From assembly GCA_900769285.1 (NCBI GenBank), contig CAAGGB010000184.1, positions 1 to 22,847 of the forward strand: a stretch of 22,847 nucleotides of DNA, written 5' to 3'. Position 1 is the first letter of the stretch. The number at the start of each line of letters is the position of its first letter. This document shows positions 1 to 7,034 of the stretch, piece after piece. The notes beneath the pieces are model-generated. The model had not been told where the DNA came from. It saw only the letters and a list, made by a program, of their open reading frames with translations, and made no database searches. A program made the position numbers and the translations under genes. The stretch comes from Victivallales bacterium (GTDB taxonomy: Bacteria; Verrucomicrobiota; Lentisphaeria; Oligosphaerales; Oligosphaeraceae).

Positions 1-63
1 CAGGGGTTCGTCCGTATACTGCCGCACAGCATGGCGGCGCCGGATCGCTTCCATCAAATCCAT
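1..63 (-). CDS. Nitroreductase-family protein, N-terminal fragment (runs off the window)
   Basis: The minus strand from 63 encodes 21 residues beginning MDLMEAIRRRHAVRQY and continuing to the window edge. This is the typical opening of nitroreductase-fold flavoproteins, a short amphipathic helix followed by R-R-x-x-V-R-x-Y/F, where the arginines contact the FMN phosphate. Such enzymes reduce nitro compounds, quinones or related substrates with NAD(P)H. A strong Shine-Dalgarno (GGAGG near 71-76) lies 9 nt before the ATG, inside the end of the preceding small ORF, whose stop codon is one base upstream, so the two are probably translated together. The residue-4 Met is an alternative start. Only the first ~10% of the protein is visible, so substrate and subfamily cannot be given. 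Confidence 0.7.
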   Translation of the reverse strand, partial: MDLMEAIRRRHAVRQYTDEPL

Positions 64-64
64 A

Positions 65-298
65 TCACAGTTCCTCCTCTGTATTGGGGTAGCCTCCCGC
101 GGCGACGGCGGCGACGGCGGCGGGCGCGGGCAGTCCCTGTGGGAGCGGGAGAATGACGTCGGAGGGCGAGTCGGGCGCGAGTCCGAAGCGGAGGCGGTGG
201 GTGGCGGCGTCATGGCGCCAGGGCGGCTCGGCGGCGGGGAGGGCGAGGACGAGGGCGAGGAGGCAGCAGGCGGCGAATTGTGGTAGACGCTGTTTCAT
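65..298 (-). CDS. Small exported protein of unknown function, possibly a broken gene
   Basis: This 77-residue ORF starts at an ATG at 298 followed by a clear signal peptide: MKQRLPQF, then a hydrophobic AACCLLALVLALPAA core and likely cleavage near LPA-AEP. The mature part begins W-R-H-D-A-A-T-H-R-L-R-F, which reads like the first strands of a larger secreted beta-sandwich protein. It then degenerates into an Ala/Pro/Gly-rich stretch and stops after NTEEEL. The same frame is open upstream to 520, but that stretch lacks coding character and I chose the signal-peptide start. No Shine-Dalgarno is obvious. The stop codon is one base before the nitroreductase start. It may be a genuine short periplasmic protein or the 5' end of a frameshifted secreted enzyme. 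No family recognised. Confidence 0.45.
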   Translation of the reverse strand: MKQRLPQFAACCLLALVLALPAAEPPWRHDAATHRLRFGLAPDSPSDVILPLPQGLPAPAAVAAVAAGGYPNTEEEL

Positions 299-404
299 AT
301 TCGTGAGGTGGTGGTACATTAACGGCGCATGAAAGGTGCCGTCGGCGCGTGGAGTCGCGTCGGTCGGCGTGAACGGTTGGCATACAATACAGGAGAACAG
401 GGCA

Positions 405-1688
405 ATGTTCCACTTGCGGCGGTTCGCCGTCATGGCGATGTTGGCGATTTTTGTGGCCGGATGCGGCGATGGCGGCGCGTCCGGTGGCGGCGAGAAGGTG
501 ATACGGCTGTGGCATATCATGAACTACAGCGGTCCCCGCGAGGTGCTGGAGGCCGCGGTCGCCCGCTTCGAGGCGGCCCATCCCGGCGTGCGCGTCGAGG
601 TGGACCTCTTCAGCAACGATGACTACAAGACAAAATTGGCGCTGGAGATGGCCAGCGGCAACGAACCCGACGTTTTTTTCACCTGGGGGGCGGGTGGCCA
701 GACGGGCCAGTACATCGCGCAGGGGAAGGTGGCCGACCTGACCGCCCATGCCGAGGCGCAGGGCTGGAACGACCGGCTGCTCGACGCGGCGGCGAACCTG
801 TGCCGGCGAGACGGGAAGCTGTACTGCGCGCCGCTCGACCTGTCGGTCGTCGTGCTGTGGTGCAACCGTGAGCTGTTCGAGCGTCACGGCGTGGCGCTTC
901 CCCGGACGTGGGGCGAGCTGGAGACGGCCTGCCGCGCGTTCGTGGCGGCGGGCGTGACGCCCATCGGTCTGGGCAACTACGACGCCTGGCCGGGCGCGTT
1001 CTGGTACTGTTATCTGGCGAGCCGCCTGGGCGGGACGGCGCTGTTTGAGCGCGCGGCCGCCGGCGACGGCGCCGACTTCGCGGCAACGCCGTTTGTGCGC
1101 GCGGGCGAGATGCTGCGCGCGCTGGTGGAGAGCGGCGCGTTCAGCCGCGACGGCTCCGAGCGCAAGGAGGACGAGGCGCGCAAGCTGTTCGTGCGCGGCA
1201 AGTCGGCGATGTACCTGGGCGGCAGTTGGCTTGTCGGGCAGATTGTGCGCGACCCGGAGGCGGCCCCGTTCCTGAAGCGTCTAACGGCGTTGCCGTTCCC
1301 GGAGGTTCCGGGCGCGGCGCCCGACGGGGCGAAGACCGTGCTGGGCGGCGTCAACTGCGGCTTCGCCGTGGCGTCGTCGAGCCGCGAGCAGGAGCTGGCC
1401 ATGCGGCTGGTCGATTTTCTGACCGATGAGGTGACGGCGCGCGAGTGGTGCGCCATCGGGCGCATCCCGGCGTGCCGCGTCCCCGACGAGTGGCTGACCG
1501 CGTTCCCGGAGGCCAGCCGCGAGGCGTACGCCATCCTGCTGAAGGCCGTCGGCATGCAGCCCTACTACGACCAGTACCTCCCCGCCGCCCTCACCGTCGT
1601 CCACAAGAACACCACACGGGACCTCTTCGCCGGACGCATGACGCCCCAGCAGGCCGCCGAACGCATGCGCGACGAGGCAAAAAAGTGA
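405..1688 (+). CDS. ABC transporter extracellular solute-binding lipoprotein (family 1, sugar type)
   Basis: This 427-aa protein is the periplasmic, membrane-anchored receptor of an ABC importer, most likely for an oligosaccharide. The start at 405 is chosen because AGGAG (391-395) lies 9 nt upstream and the next residues form a lipoprotein signal ending in the lipobox V17-A-G-C20; C20 would be lipidated. The mature protein has the family-1 (MalE-like) layout. It opens with a strand, IRLWHIMNYSG, then a helix ending in FEAAHPGVRVEVD, then the 'DYKTKLALEMASGNEPDVFF' region. Later come a hinge passage with YCAPLDLSVVVLWCN, and RGKSAMYLGGSWLV near the C-terminal lobe. No permease or ATPase gene is adjacent, so it is either an orphan receptor or uses a shared translocator. 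Given the nearby glycosidases, plant-type glycans are plausible ligands, but this is inference. Confidence 0.92.
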   Translation: MFHLRRFAVMAMLAIFVAGCGDGGASGGGEKVIRLWHIMNYSGPREVLEAAVARFEAAHPGVRVEVDLFSNDDYKTKLALEMASGNEPDVFFTWGAGGQTGQYIAQGKVADLTAHAEAQGWNDRLLDAAANLCRRDGKLYCAPLDLSVVVLWCNRELFERHGVALPRTWGELETACRAFVAAGVTPIGLGNYDAWPGAFWYCYLASRLGGTALFERAAAGDGADFAATPFVRAGEMLRALVESGAFSRDGSERKEDEARKLFVRGKSAMYLGGSWLVGQIVRDPEAAPFLKRLTALPFPEVPGAAPDGAKTVLGGVNCGFAVASSSREQELAMRLVDFLTDEVTAREWCAIGRIPACRVPDEWLTAFPEASREAYAILLKAVGMQPYYDQYLPAALTVVHKNTTRDLFAGRMTPQQAAERMRDEAKK

Positions 1689-1718
1689 GCCTCACGCAAA
1701 AAAAGTTTCCCTTTTGGC

Positions 1719-1746
1719 TTGCATGTTGCCGAAAGGGACTTATAGT
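1719..1746 (+). promoter_or_regulatory. Promoter of tRNA-Glu
   Basis: A -35-like TTGCAT (1719-1724) and a -10 TATAGT (1741-1746) are separated by 16 bp. Transcription would start near 1753, about 20 nt before the mature 5' end of the tRNA. Confidence 0.6.
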
Positions 1747-1772
1747 AAGGCATTGACAACGAAAAACAGCGT

Positions 1773-1848
1773 GTCTCCATCGTCTAGTGGCCTAGGACAA
1801 CGGGTTCTCATCCCGTCAACACCAGTTCGACTCTGGTTGGAGATGCCA
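1773..1848 (+). tRNA. tRNA-Glu (anticodon CTC)
   Basis: A complete 76-nt cloverleaf can be folded by eye. The acceptor stem is 1773-1779 with 1838-1844. The anticodon stem ACGGG/CCCGT (1800-1804/1812-1816) encloses the loop TTCTCAT, with CTC at 1807-1809. The T arm is ACCAG/CTGGT with loop TTCGACT, and the 3' CCA is encoded at 1846-1848. The anticodon reads GAG, a preferred Glu codon in a GC-rich genome. The first acceptor pair is G1:U72 rather than the usual G:C. The gene sits alone between its own promoter and a terminator. Confidence 0.96.
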
Positions 1849-1856
1849 ATCTAACT

Positions 1857-1903
1857 GGCGCCCTGCTCGTCGCATGCGACTGAGTCAGGGCGCCTTTTCT
1901 TTG
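1857..1903 (+). terminator. Intrinsic terminator after tRNA-Glu
   Basis: GGCGCCCTG (1857-1865) pairs with CAGGGCGCC (1886-1894). The loop itself contains a perfect 12-bp palindrome, GTCGCATGCGAC (1869-1880), so the whole element forms one long stem. It is followed by TTTTCTTT. Confidence 0.88.
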
Positions 1904-1954
1904 CCCGTTTCGGGCAGGGCCAACAGCAGGACAACAGGCAGACAGGAAACACCG

Positions 1955-3466
1955 ATGGGGATGGCATTCGACAACGACATCTATCTGCGCGAGCAGAGGG
2001 ACAAGATCTTGCAGCGTGTGGGCGAGGACGCCTCGCGCCGTCTGTATCTGGAGTTCGGCGGGAAGCTGATTGGCGACTTCCATGCGGCGCGGGTGCTGCC
2101 GGGCTTCGACCCGGACGTGAAGATACGGCTTCTGGAGCAGTTGAGCCGGAGCGCGGACATCATCATCTGCATCCATGCCGGCGACATCGAGCGGAAGAAG
2201 GTCCGCGCCGACCTGGGCATCACCTACGACTTCGACGCGATGCGGCTGATTGACGACCTGCGCGGGCGGGGCGTCGGGGTGACGGCGGTCGTCATCACGC
2301 GTTTCAACGGCCAGCCGTCGGCGCTGGAGTTCAAGGCGCGCCTGGAGCGCCATGGGCTGAAGGTGTATCTGCACCGCGAAATCAGCGGATACCCGAACAA
2401 CTTCGACCACATCGTTAGCGAGAACGGCTTTGGCGCGAATCCGTATATCGAGGTGACGCAGCCGCTGGTGGTGGTCACGGGTCCGGGTCCGAACAGCGGC
2501 AAGATGGGCACCTGCCTCTCACAGATTTACCATGAGTTCAGCCGCGGACGCCACGCGCACTACGCGAAGTTCGAGACGTTCCCGGTGTGGAACCTGCCGC
2601 TGAACCACCCCGTCAACGTGGCCTACGAGGCGGCGACCGCCGACCTCCAGGACGCCAACGCAATCGACTACCTCCACTACGAGGCCTATGGCACGATGGC
2701 CGTCAACTACAACCGCGATTTGCAGGCGTTCCCGCTGCTCAAGGCCATGCTGGAGCGCATCAGCGGCAAGCCCTGCGAGTACCGTTCCCCGACGGACATG
2801 GGCGTCAACTGCATCGCCTCGGGCATCGTGGACGACGAGGCGGTCCAGGCGGCCTCGCGGGTCGAGATTGCGCGGCGCTACTACCAGTGCTGCGCCGACT
2901 TCACGCTGGGTCGCGGTGACCAGAAGACGGTCGAGCGCATCGGCGAGATCTGCTCGCGGGCGGGCGTCGACCCGCGGACGCGCGACGTGGTGGTCGCGGC
3001 CTCGGAGGCGGCGAACGAGTGCCAGGCCGAGGGCAAGGGCAACGAGGGCATCTTCTGCGGCGCGGCCATCAAGCTGCCCGACGGCAAGGTCATCAAGGGC
3101 AAGAACTCGACCCTCATGCACTCGTCGTCCAGCATGGTGCTCAACGCCATCAAGTATCTGGCGAAGGTCCCCGAGAGCCAGCATCTGCTGCTGCCGGAGA
3201 TACTGGAGTCGGTCGCCGCGTTCAAGGAGGGCCTCAACACCTCCCATCACGCGGGGCTGGACCTCAACGAGACGCTCATCGCCCTCGTCGTCAGCGCCAC
3301 GCGCGACCTCTACGCCAAGAAGGCCATGGACACCATCGGCAGACTGACCCGCTGCGACATGCATCTGACCCATATCCCGACCCCGGGCGACGAGGCGGGG
3401 CTGCGCCGACTCGGCATCAGCTACACCTTCGACCCCAAAATCCCCAGCCGGAACCTGCTCGGCTGA
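1955..3466 (+). CDS. DUF1846 / UPF0371 family protein
   Basis: This 503-aa cytoplasmic protein has the full usual length of the UPF0371 (DUF1846) family, whose biochemical role is not established. The start at 1955 is preferred over an upstream in-frame ATG at 1874, because the earlier region is the tRNA terminator and AGGA (1943-1947) is well placed for 1955. Visible family hallmarks are LYLEFGGKLIGDFHAARVLPGF (about residues 30-51), IICIHAGDIERKKVRADLGI (70-89), and a glycine-rich, phosphate-binding-like loop GPGPNSGKMG (176-185). Further downstream come YHEF, FETFPVWNLPLNHPVNVAYE and GIFCGAAIKLPDGKVIKGKNS-like stretches. Similarity to nucleotide-binding loops suggests NTP-dependent chemistry, but this is inference. 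It lies 42 nt before the transporter gene yhhQ and is likely co-transcribed with it. Confidence 0.92.
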   Translation: MGMAFDNDIYLREQRDKILQRVGEDASRRLYLEFGGKLIGDFHAARVLPGFDPDVKIRLLEQLSRSADIIICIHAGDIERKKVRADLGITYDFDAMRLIDDLRGRGVGVTAVVITRFNGQPSALEFKARLERHGLKVYLHREISGYPNNFDHIVSENGFGANPYIEVTQPLVVVTGPGPNSGKMGTCLSQIYHEFSRGRHAHYAKFETFPVWNLPLNHPVNVAYEAATADLQDANAIDYLHYEAYGTMAVNYNRDLQAFPLLKAMLERISGKPCEYRSPTDMGVNCIASGIVDDEAVQAASRVEIARRYYQCCADFTLGRGDQKTVERIGEICSRAGVDPRTRDVVVAASEAANECQAEGKGNEGIFCGAAIKLPDGKVIKGKNSTLMHSSSSMVLNAIKYLAKVPESQHLLLPEILESVAAFKEGLNTSHHAGLDLNETLIALVVSATRDLYAKKAMDTIGRLTRCDMHLTHIPTPGDEAGLRRLGISYTFDPKIPSRNLLG

Positions 3467-3508
3467 CCGGAAGACGAAACCTCAAGACGAAATGCGGAGA
3501 CGATGACC

Positions 3509-4213
3509 ATGAACGAAATGCTGCTGTTTCTGGAGATGGCTGTGGACTTTGGCCTGGTGCTGCTGCTGTGGCGCTTTCTGGGCAAGCAGGGCGTCTACGC
3601 ATGGATTTGCATCGCGACCGTGCTGGCCAACATCCAGGTGACGAAGACCGTCGAGCTGTTCGGCATGACGGCGACGCTGGGCAACGCCATGTACGCGAGC
3701 ATCTTCCTGGCGACGGACATCCTGTCGGAGATGCACGGCAAGAAGGCGGCTGGCCAGGCAGTGCTGCTGGGGCTGGTGGCCATGCTGTCGACGGTGCTGG
3801 TGATGACGATGTCGCTGTGGTTTGTGCCGTCGGCGGACGACTTTGCGCACGAGAGCCTGAAGACGCTGTTTGGGTTCATGCCGCGCGTGGTGGGTGGCTC
3901 GCTGGCAGCGTATGCGGTGAGCCAGCTCTTCGATGTGACGTGCTACCACTGGATACGCGAGCGTCTGCCGCAGCAACGTCATCTGTGGGTGCGCAACAAC
4001 GTCTCGACCATCCTCAGCCAGGCGCTCGACACGCTGATTTTCACGACCATCGCGTTCGTCGGCGTCTTCCCCGCCGAGGTCTTCTGGTCGATTGTGGTGA
4101 CGACGTTCCTGCTGAAGCTGCTGGCGGCGCTGTGCGACACGCCGTTCCTGTATCTGGCGCGTCGGCTGCGCCAGGGCGAGGCGGTCGCCACGGCGGAGAC
4201 GTGCGGCGCCTAG
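3509..4213 (+). CDS. yhhQ: Queuosine precursor transporter YhhQ (Vut_1 / DUF165 family)
   Basis: This inner-membrane protein of 234 aa imports queuosine precursors (preQ0/preQ1 type compounds) for tRNA wobble-base modification in characterised relatives. It has about six hydrophobic segments. Family signatures are visible: ATDILSEMHGKKAA (68-81), RNNVSTILSQALDTLIF (162-178) and KLLAALCDTPFLYLARRL (203-220). I chose the ATG at 3509 because GGAG (3496-3499) is then 9 nt away. The ATG at 3503 would leave only 3 nt and add two residues. It follows the DUF1846 gene closely and is followed by a strong hairpin. No queuosine synthesis gene is present in the window, consistent with salvage, and no preQ1 riboswitch-like structure is seen in the 42-nt gap. 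Confidence 0.92.
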   Translation: MNEMLLFLEMAVDFGLVLLLWRFLGKQGVYAWICIATVLANIQVTKTVELFGMTATLGNAMYASIFLATDILSEMHGKKAAGQAVLLGLVAMLSTVLVMTMSLWFVPSADDFAHESLKTLFGFMPRVVGGSLAAYAVSQLFDVTCYHWIRERLPQQRHLWVRNNVSTILSQALDTLIFTTIAFVGVFPAEVFWSIVVTTFLLKLLAALCDTPFLYLARRLRQGEAVATAETCGA

Positions 4214-4243
4214 CCGTCCCGGGGAGAATGAAGGCACGAGAAA

Positions 4244-4271
4244 GGGGGGCGTCCCGTCTGGGACGCCCCCC
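4244..4271. terminator. Bidirectional hairpin terminator between convergent genes
   Basis: A perfect 12-bp stem GGGGGGCGTCCC / GGGACGCCCCCC with a 4-nt GTCT loop lies between yhhQ (plus) and the deacetylase (minus). On the minus strand it is followed by TTTCTCG, on the plus strand by a weaker GCTTGTGTTG. It therefore fits best as the terminator of the minus-strand operon and probably stops both. Confidence 0.85.
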
Positions 4272-4296
4272 GCTTGTGTTGTGTGTGGACGGCCGG

Positions 4297-5088
4297 TCAG
4301 AGCGCGAGAGTCTGTCCGGGCTGGATGGAGCGGATTTGGTTGGTCTCGCGCTCGCGGAACCAGACGGTGAGCGCGGAGGGGTTGTGGAGGAGCTTGCCGT
4401 TGGCGGAGACGGCGATGGCCTTGACGGCCATGTCGTAGCGGTAGAGGTCGATGTTGGTGACGTACCAGATGTCGGGCTTGTCGGCGATGAGTTCGGCGAA
4501 CTGCTCCATGTCCTGCCAGTTGTCGTTGCGGTCGAATTCGAAGGAGTGTCCCCAGACGTAGAGGACGGAGTAGGCGTACTTGCAGTCGAGGAAGGTGGGC
4601 GCGAGCTTGAGCATGTCGCGGTGGTGGCAGGAGGGATGCCAGGCGAGGTAGTTGTCGGGGAGGGCGAAGCGCTGGGTGGCCTGGGTGGTACGCGAGTAGA
4701 CGATGCCGGCGCTGCGGGCGAGGTCGATGACCTGGGCGTTGTAGGTGCCGTAGGGGTAGGACATGCCGGTGACGGGATAGCCGGCGAGGTCCTCGAGGGC
4801 GAGCCGGTCGTTCCAGATTTCGCGCATGGCCTCGCCGGGCGCGAGCCGTTCGAGGAAGGGATGGGTGGCGGCGTGGCAGGAGATTTCGTGTCCTTGGTAG
4901 AGGTCGCGGATGTCGGCGGCGGGGATGCGTCCGGGGGTTCCCATGAGGGCGGAGTTGAGGTGGAAGGTCGCCTTGAGGTGATGGCGGTTGAAGATGTCGA
5001 CGAGTCTGCGGTCGGCCACGTTGCCGTCGTCGTAGGAGAGGGTGAGGGCCTTGGGGCGTCCTTCGGGGAAGAGGAAGGTGATGGACAT
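4297..5088 (-). CDS. Polysaccharide deacetylase family protein (NodB homology domain)
   Basis: This 263-aa metal-dependent carbohydrate esterase-type protein would remove N- or O-acetyl groups from a polysaccharide. The NodB motifs are readable. TLSYDDG (16-22) supplies the base D20 and metal ligand D21. SCHAATH (70-76) provides H72-x3-H76. SYPYGTYN (110-117) stands where R-x-P-Y/F-G is usual, so the motif-3 arginine is missing. The region YVWGHSFEFD (177-186) replaces the usual L-H-D/motif-5 segment, as in deacetylase relatives that often lack measured activity. No signal peptide is seen, so it is probably cytoplasmic. It begins 6 nt after the EIIA stop, with GGAG in the end of EIIA as the likely ribosome site. 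Two-gene operon with EIIA. Confidence 0.88.
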   Translation of the reverse strand: MSITFLFPEGRPKALTLSYDDGNVADRRLVDIFNRHHLKATFHLNSALMGTPGRIPAADIRDLYQGHEISCHAATHPFLERLAPGEAMREIWNDRLALEDLAGYPVTGMSYPYGTYNAQVIDLARSAGIVYSRTTQATQRFALPDNYLAWHPSCHHRDMLKLAPTFLDCKYAYSVLYVWGHSFEFDRNDNWQDMEQFAELIADKPDIWYVTNIDLYRYDMAVKAIAVSANGKLLHNPSALTVWFRERETNQIRSIQPGQTLAL

Positions 5089-5094
5089 GGTGGG

Positions 5095-5544
5095 TCAGTA
5101 CTCCGCGATGAGCTTGAGAATCTGTTCGGGTGACTGCGCGTTCAGGAGCTCCTGGAGTTTGCTGGACATGACGAAGTCGACGAGGTTGGCCATCAGCTCC
5201 AGATGGGCTTCGGGCGCGGCCGCCGGGACGGCGATGAGGAAGAAGAGACGGCACTTGCCGGGTGTGTTGGGCGCGAACGCGATGCCCTCGGGCGCGGTGA
5301 GGCCGATGACGAGGGAGATGGTGCGGACCTGGTCGGCGTGGGCGTGCGGGAACGCGACGTTCTCGAGGATTTGGGTGGTGTAGATCTGCTCCCGTTCGAG
5401 GACCTTGGTGACGAAGGCGTCCAGGTCGGAGATGGCTCCCTCGTCGGCCAGCGGCTGGCAGAGGGTGCGGATGATGGCCTCGGGCGAATCGCCGCGAAGG
5501 TTCATGATGAGGTGGGACGGGGGCAGCAGGCGTGACAGTTCCAT
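5095..5544 (-). CDS. PTS EIIA domain protein (fructose/nitrogen type, PtsN-like)
   Basis: This 149-aa stand-alone EIIA-2 domain is a cytoplasmic phosphocarrier that accepts phosphate from HPr. The phosphorylatable histidine is H67 in NVAFPHAHAD (62-71), matching the 'G/N-V-A-x-P-H' active site. Other family features are the N-terminal helix with SPEAIIRTLCQPLADEGAI, V-L-E-R-E (48-52) and CRLFFLIAVPAAAPEAHLELM (98-118). The length matches PtsN-type proteins. No EIIB or EIIC is encoded nearby, so a regulatory role is likelier than sugar transport. It is the first gene of a two-gene operon with the deacetylase and has its own promoter-like element. A candidate phosphodonor, HPr, lies 8 kb away in the same window. 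Confidence 0.9.
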   Translation of the reverse strand: MELSRLLPPSHLIMNLRGDSPEAIIRTLCQPLADEGAISDLDAFVTKVLEREQIYTTQILENVAFPHAHADQVRTISLVIGLTAPEGIAFAPNTPGKCRLFFLIAVPAAAPEAHLELMANLVDFVMSSKLQELLNAQSPEQILKLIAEY

Positions 5545-5608
5545 GAGTGAGATGCTTCGGGATGGCCAGATGGGTAAATGGGGTTATGGAGCACTTTCCA
5601 AATGCAAG

Positions 5609-5636
5609 AAATTAGACGGCAAAGTGCCTTTGTCAA
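5609..5636 (-). promoter_or_regulatory. Promoter of the EIIA-deacetylase operon
   Basis: On the minus strand a perfect -35 TTGACA (5636-5631) is followed after 16 bp by TAATTT (5614-5609). The -10 is weak, but the position fits the EIIA start at 5544. An inverted repeat lies immediately upstream. Confidence 0.5.
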
Positions 5637-5639
5637 ACG

Positions 5640-5679
5640 CCTGACAGGAAAATTTTTGTTCTTGTTCCAAGTTGTCAGG
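5640..5679. repeat. Intergenic inverted repeat (CCTGACA...TGTCAGG)
   Basis: CCTGACA (5640-5646) and TGTCAGG (5673-5679) form a 7-bp inverted repeat with a 26-nt AT-rich centre. The centre itself contains a small CTTG-GAA-CAAG hairpin. It lies just upstream of the EIIA -35 and just after the HD gene stop, so it could be an operator or a weak terminator. I cannot decide which. Confidence 0.4.
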
Positions 5680-5684
5680 AACTT

Positions 5685-6929
5685 TCATGTGGAGGGGAGC
5701 TGGAGGAGCTGTGCGATGTCGTCGGCGCGGGGTGCGAGGGCGTCACGGAGATGGGGCGAGCAGGTGATGCGGATGGCGAAGGCGCGGAGGTAGTCGGCCT
5801 CGAGGGAGTGTCGGTGCTCGGTGTCGGACTGGAGGAGCCAGAAGGGCGTGCCGTTGGGGCGGGAGACGATTTGGACGTCCTGCGGGAGGAGCTTGCGGAA
5901 GAAGGGCATGTTGGAGACGAGGATGTCGCCGGGGCGGCAGCGGAAGTGGTCGGCGAGGCGGTTCTCGAGGTCGCGGAGTCGCCGCTGGTCCTCGTAGTCG
6001 TTGCTGAAGGCCTCGAGGAGGTGGTGTGGGGCCTCGATGATGGCGAGGCTCTTGCCGTTCTGGGGTTCGACGAAGCTGTAGCCGGCGGGCTTGAGGACGA
6101 GGATGGTCTTCTGGAGGGTGCGTCGGGCGAGCTGGTCGGCGAGGGCGCGGGCGACGGGTGAGTTGAGGTGCGCGAGGCGGGTGAGGAGCTCGTGGTCGGT
6201 CATGTCCCAGAGCTCGGCGCCGTCGGAGCGCGTCTCGAGGAGCTCCTCGAGGATGGCGCGCTGGAGCATCCGCTGGGCGATGAGGGTGGTCTTGTTGAGG
6301 TAGCCGTGCTGGTGGAGGTAGGAGTAGAATTTCTGGAGCTGCTTGAGGTCTTCGATGTACTTGGTCTCGAAGGCGAGGTGTCCGTCGGGGAGCATGAGGG
6401 TGTTGAACTGGAGCTTGAGGATGTCGGGCGTGCCGAAGAAGCCGATGTGGAGGGCGTCGCGCATGAGGTAGTCCAGCTTGTCGGTGCCGAGGTTGCGGTC
6501 GGCGACCCAGCGCGCCAGCGGCAGCTCGCGGCGGAGCATGGCGGCGATGGCGTCCGGGTCGACGCCGCAGGCGGCGATGGCCGGAGCCATCTCCCGGATG
6601 CGGCGCAGCCCGACGTCGTGGTGGCTGTCCGCCAGCACCGGCTCAATCTGGTGTGAGAAGGGGCCGTGGCCGATGTCGTGCAGCAGCGCAAAAACCTGCA
6701 GCAGCCTGCTGTCCGGTTCGCCCAGACCCTGGATGCGGCAGAGGCGCTGCGTCAGCGACAGCACGCCCAGCGTGTGCTCGAAGCGCGTGTGCACCGCACC
6801 CGGAAACACCAGGTGGTTGATGCCCAGCTGCTTCCGCTCGCGCAGACGCTGGAAGTGCGGGTGGTCCACCAGCGGCAGAAACTCGGCGATGTCGACGGGA
6901 GGCGTGGCGGGGATGCAGACGGATTTCAT
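5685..6929 (-). CDS. HD-domain phosphohydrolase (SAMHD1/dGTPase-like, COG1078 type)
   Basis: This 414-aa cytoplasmic metal-dependent phosphohydrolase is probably a deoxynucleotide triphosphohydrolase or related nucleotidase. The opening DHPHFQRLRERKQLG (22-36) and H47-TRFEH52 are the diagnostic N-terminal part of this family. The metal site continues with LLHDIGHGPFSH (82-93), containing H84-D85, and D150 in GTDKLDYLMRDA (148-159). The C-terminal half has further helices and a beta segment, as in full-length homologues. The ATG at 6929 has no visible Shine-Dalgarno, but it begins the conserved N-terminal region and no better start exists. It stands alone between a terminator upstream and the EIIA promoter region downstream. 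The substrate cannot be read from sequence. Confidence 0.88.
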   Translation of the reverse strand: MKSVCIPATPPVDIAEFLPLVDHPHFQRLRERKQLGINHLVFPGAVHTRFEHTLGVLSLTQRLCRIQGLGEPDSRLLQVFALLHDIGHGPFSHQIEPVLADSHHDVGLRRIREMAPAIAACGVDPDAIAAMLRRELPLARWVADRNLGTDKLDYLMRDALHIGFFGTPDILKLQFNTLMLPDGHLAFETKYIEDLKQLQKFYSYLHQHGYLNKTTLIAQRMLQRAILEELLETRSDGAELWDMTDHELLTRLAHLNSPVARALADQLARRTLQKTILVLKPAGYSFVEPQNGKSLAIIEAPHHLLEAFSNDYEDQRRLRDLENRLADHFRCRPGDILVSNMPFFRKLLPQDVQIVSRPNGTPFWLLQSDTEHRHSLEADYLRAFAIRITCSPHLRDALAPRADDIAQLLQLPST

Positions 6930-6965
6930 GGCGGAACGGGGACGGGCAGGTCAGGTGACAGAGAC

Positions 6966-7001
6966 GAAAATCCCCCGCCGCGTTCTCGACGGCGGCGGGG
7001 G
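6966..7001 (-). terminator. Intrinsic terminator of the pseudopilin gene
   Basis: CGGCGGGGG (6993-7001) and CCCCCGCCG (6972-6980) form a 9-bp GC stem. Read on the minus strand it is followed by ATTTTCGTCT. It lies about 35 nt past the stop codon of the pseudopilin gene. Confidence 0.85.
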
Positions 7002-7034
7002 AGGGAAAGTGAGCAGGGACTGGTTGAGAGAGAC

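Noticed and set aside
383..395. A -10-like TACAAT (383-388) before the solute-binding protein gene
   Set aside because: No -35 is found at normal spacing, and the predicted start would fall inside the ribosome binding site at 391-395.
3467..3508. preQ1 riboswitch before yhhQ
   Set aside because: The 42-nt gap is too short and lacks a pseudoknot-type hairpin with an A-rich tail. The gene is probably transcribed from upstream.
3019..5133. A 704-codon plus-strand open frame spanning DUF1846, yhhQ and the deacetylase
   Set aside because: It is an out-of-frame and antisense shadow that crosses three recognisable genes and a strong terminator hairpin.
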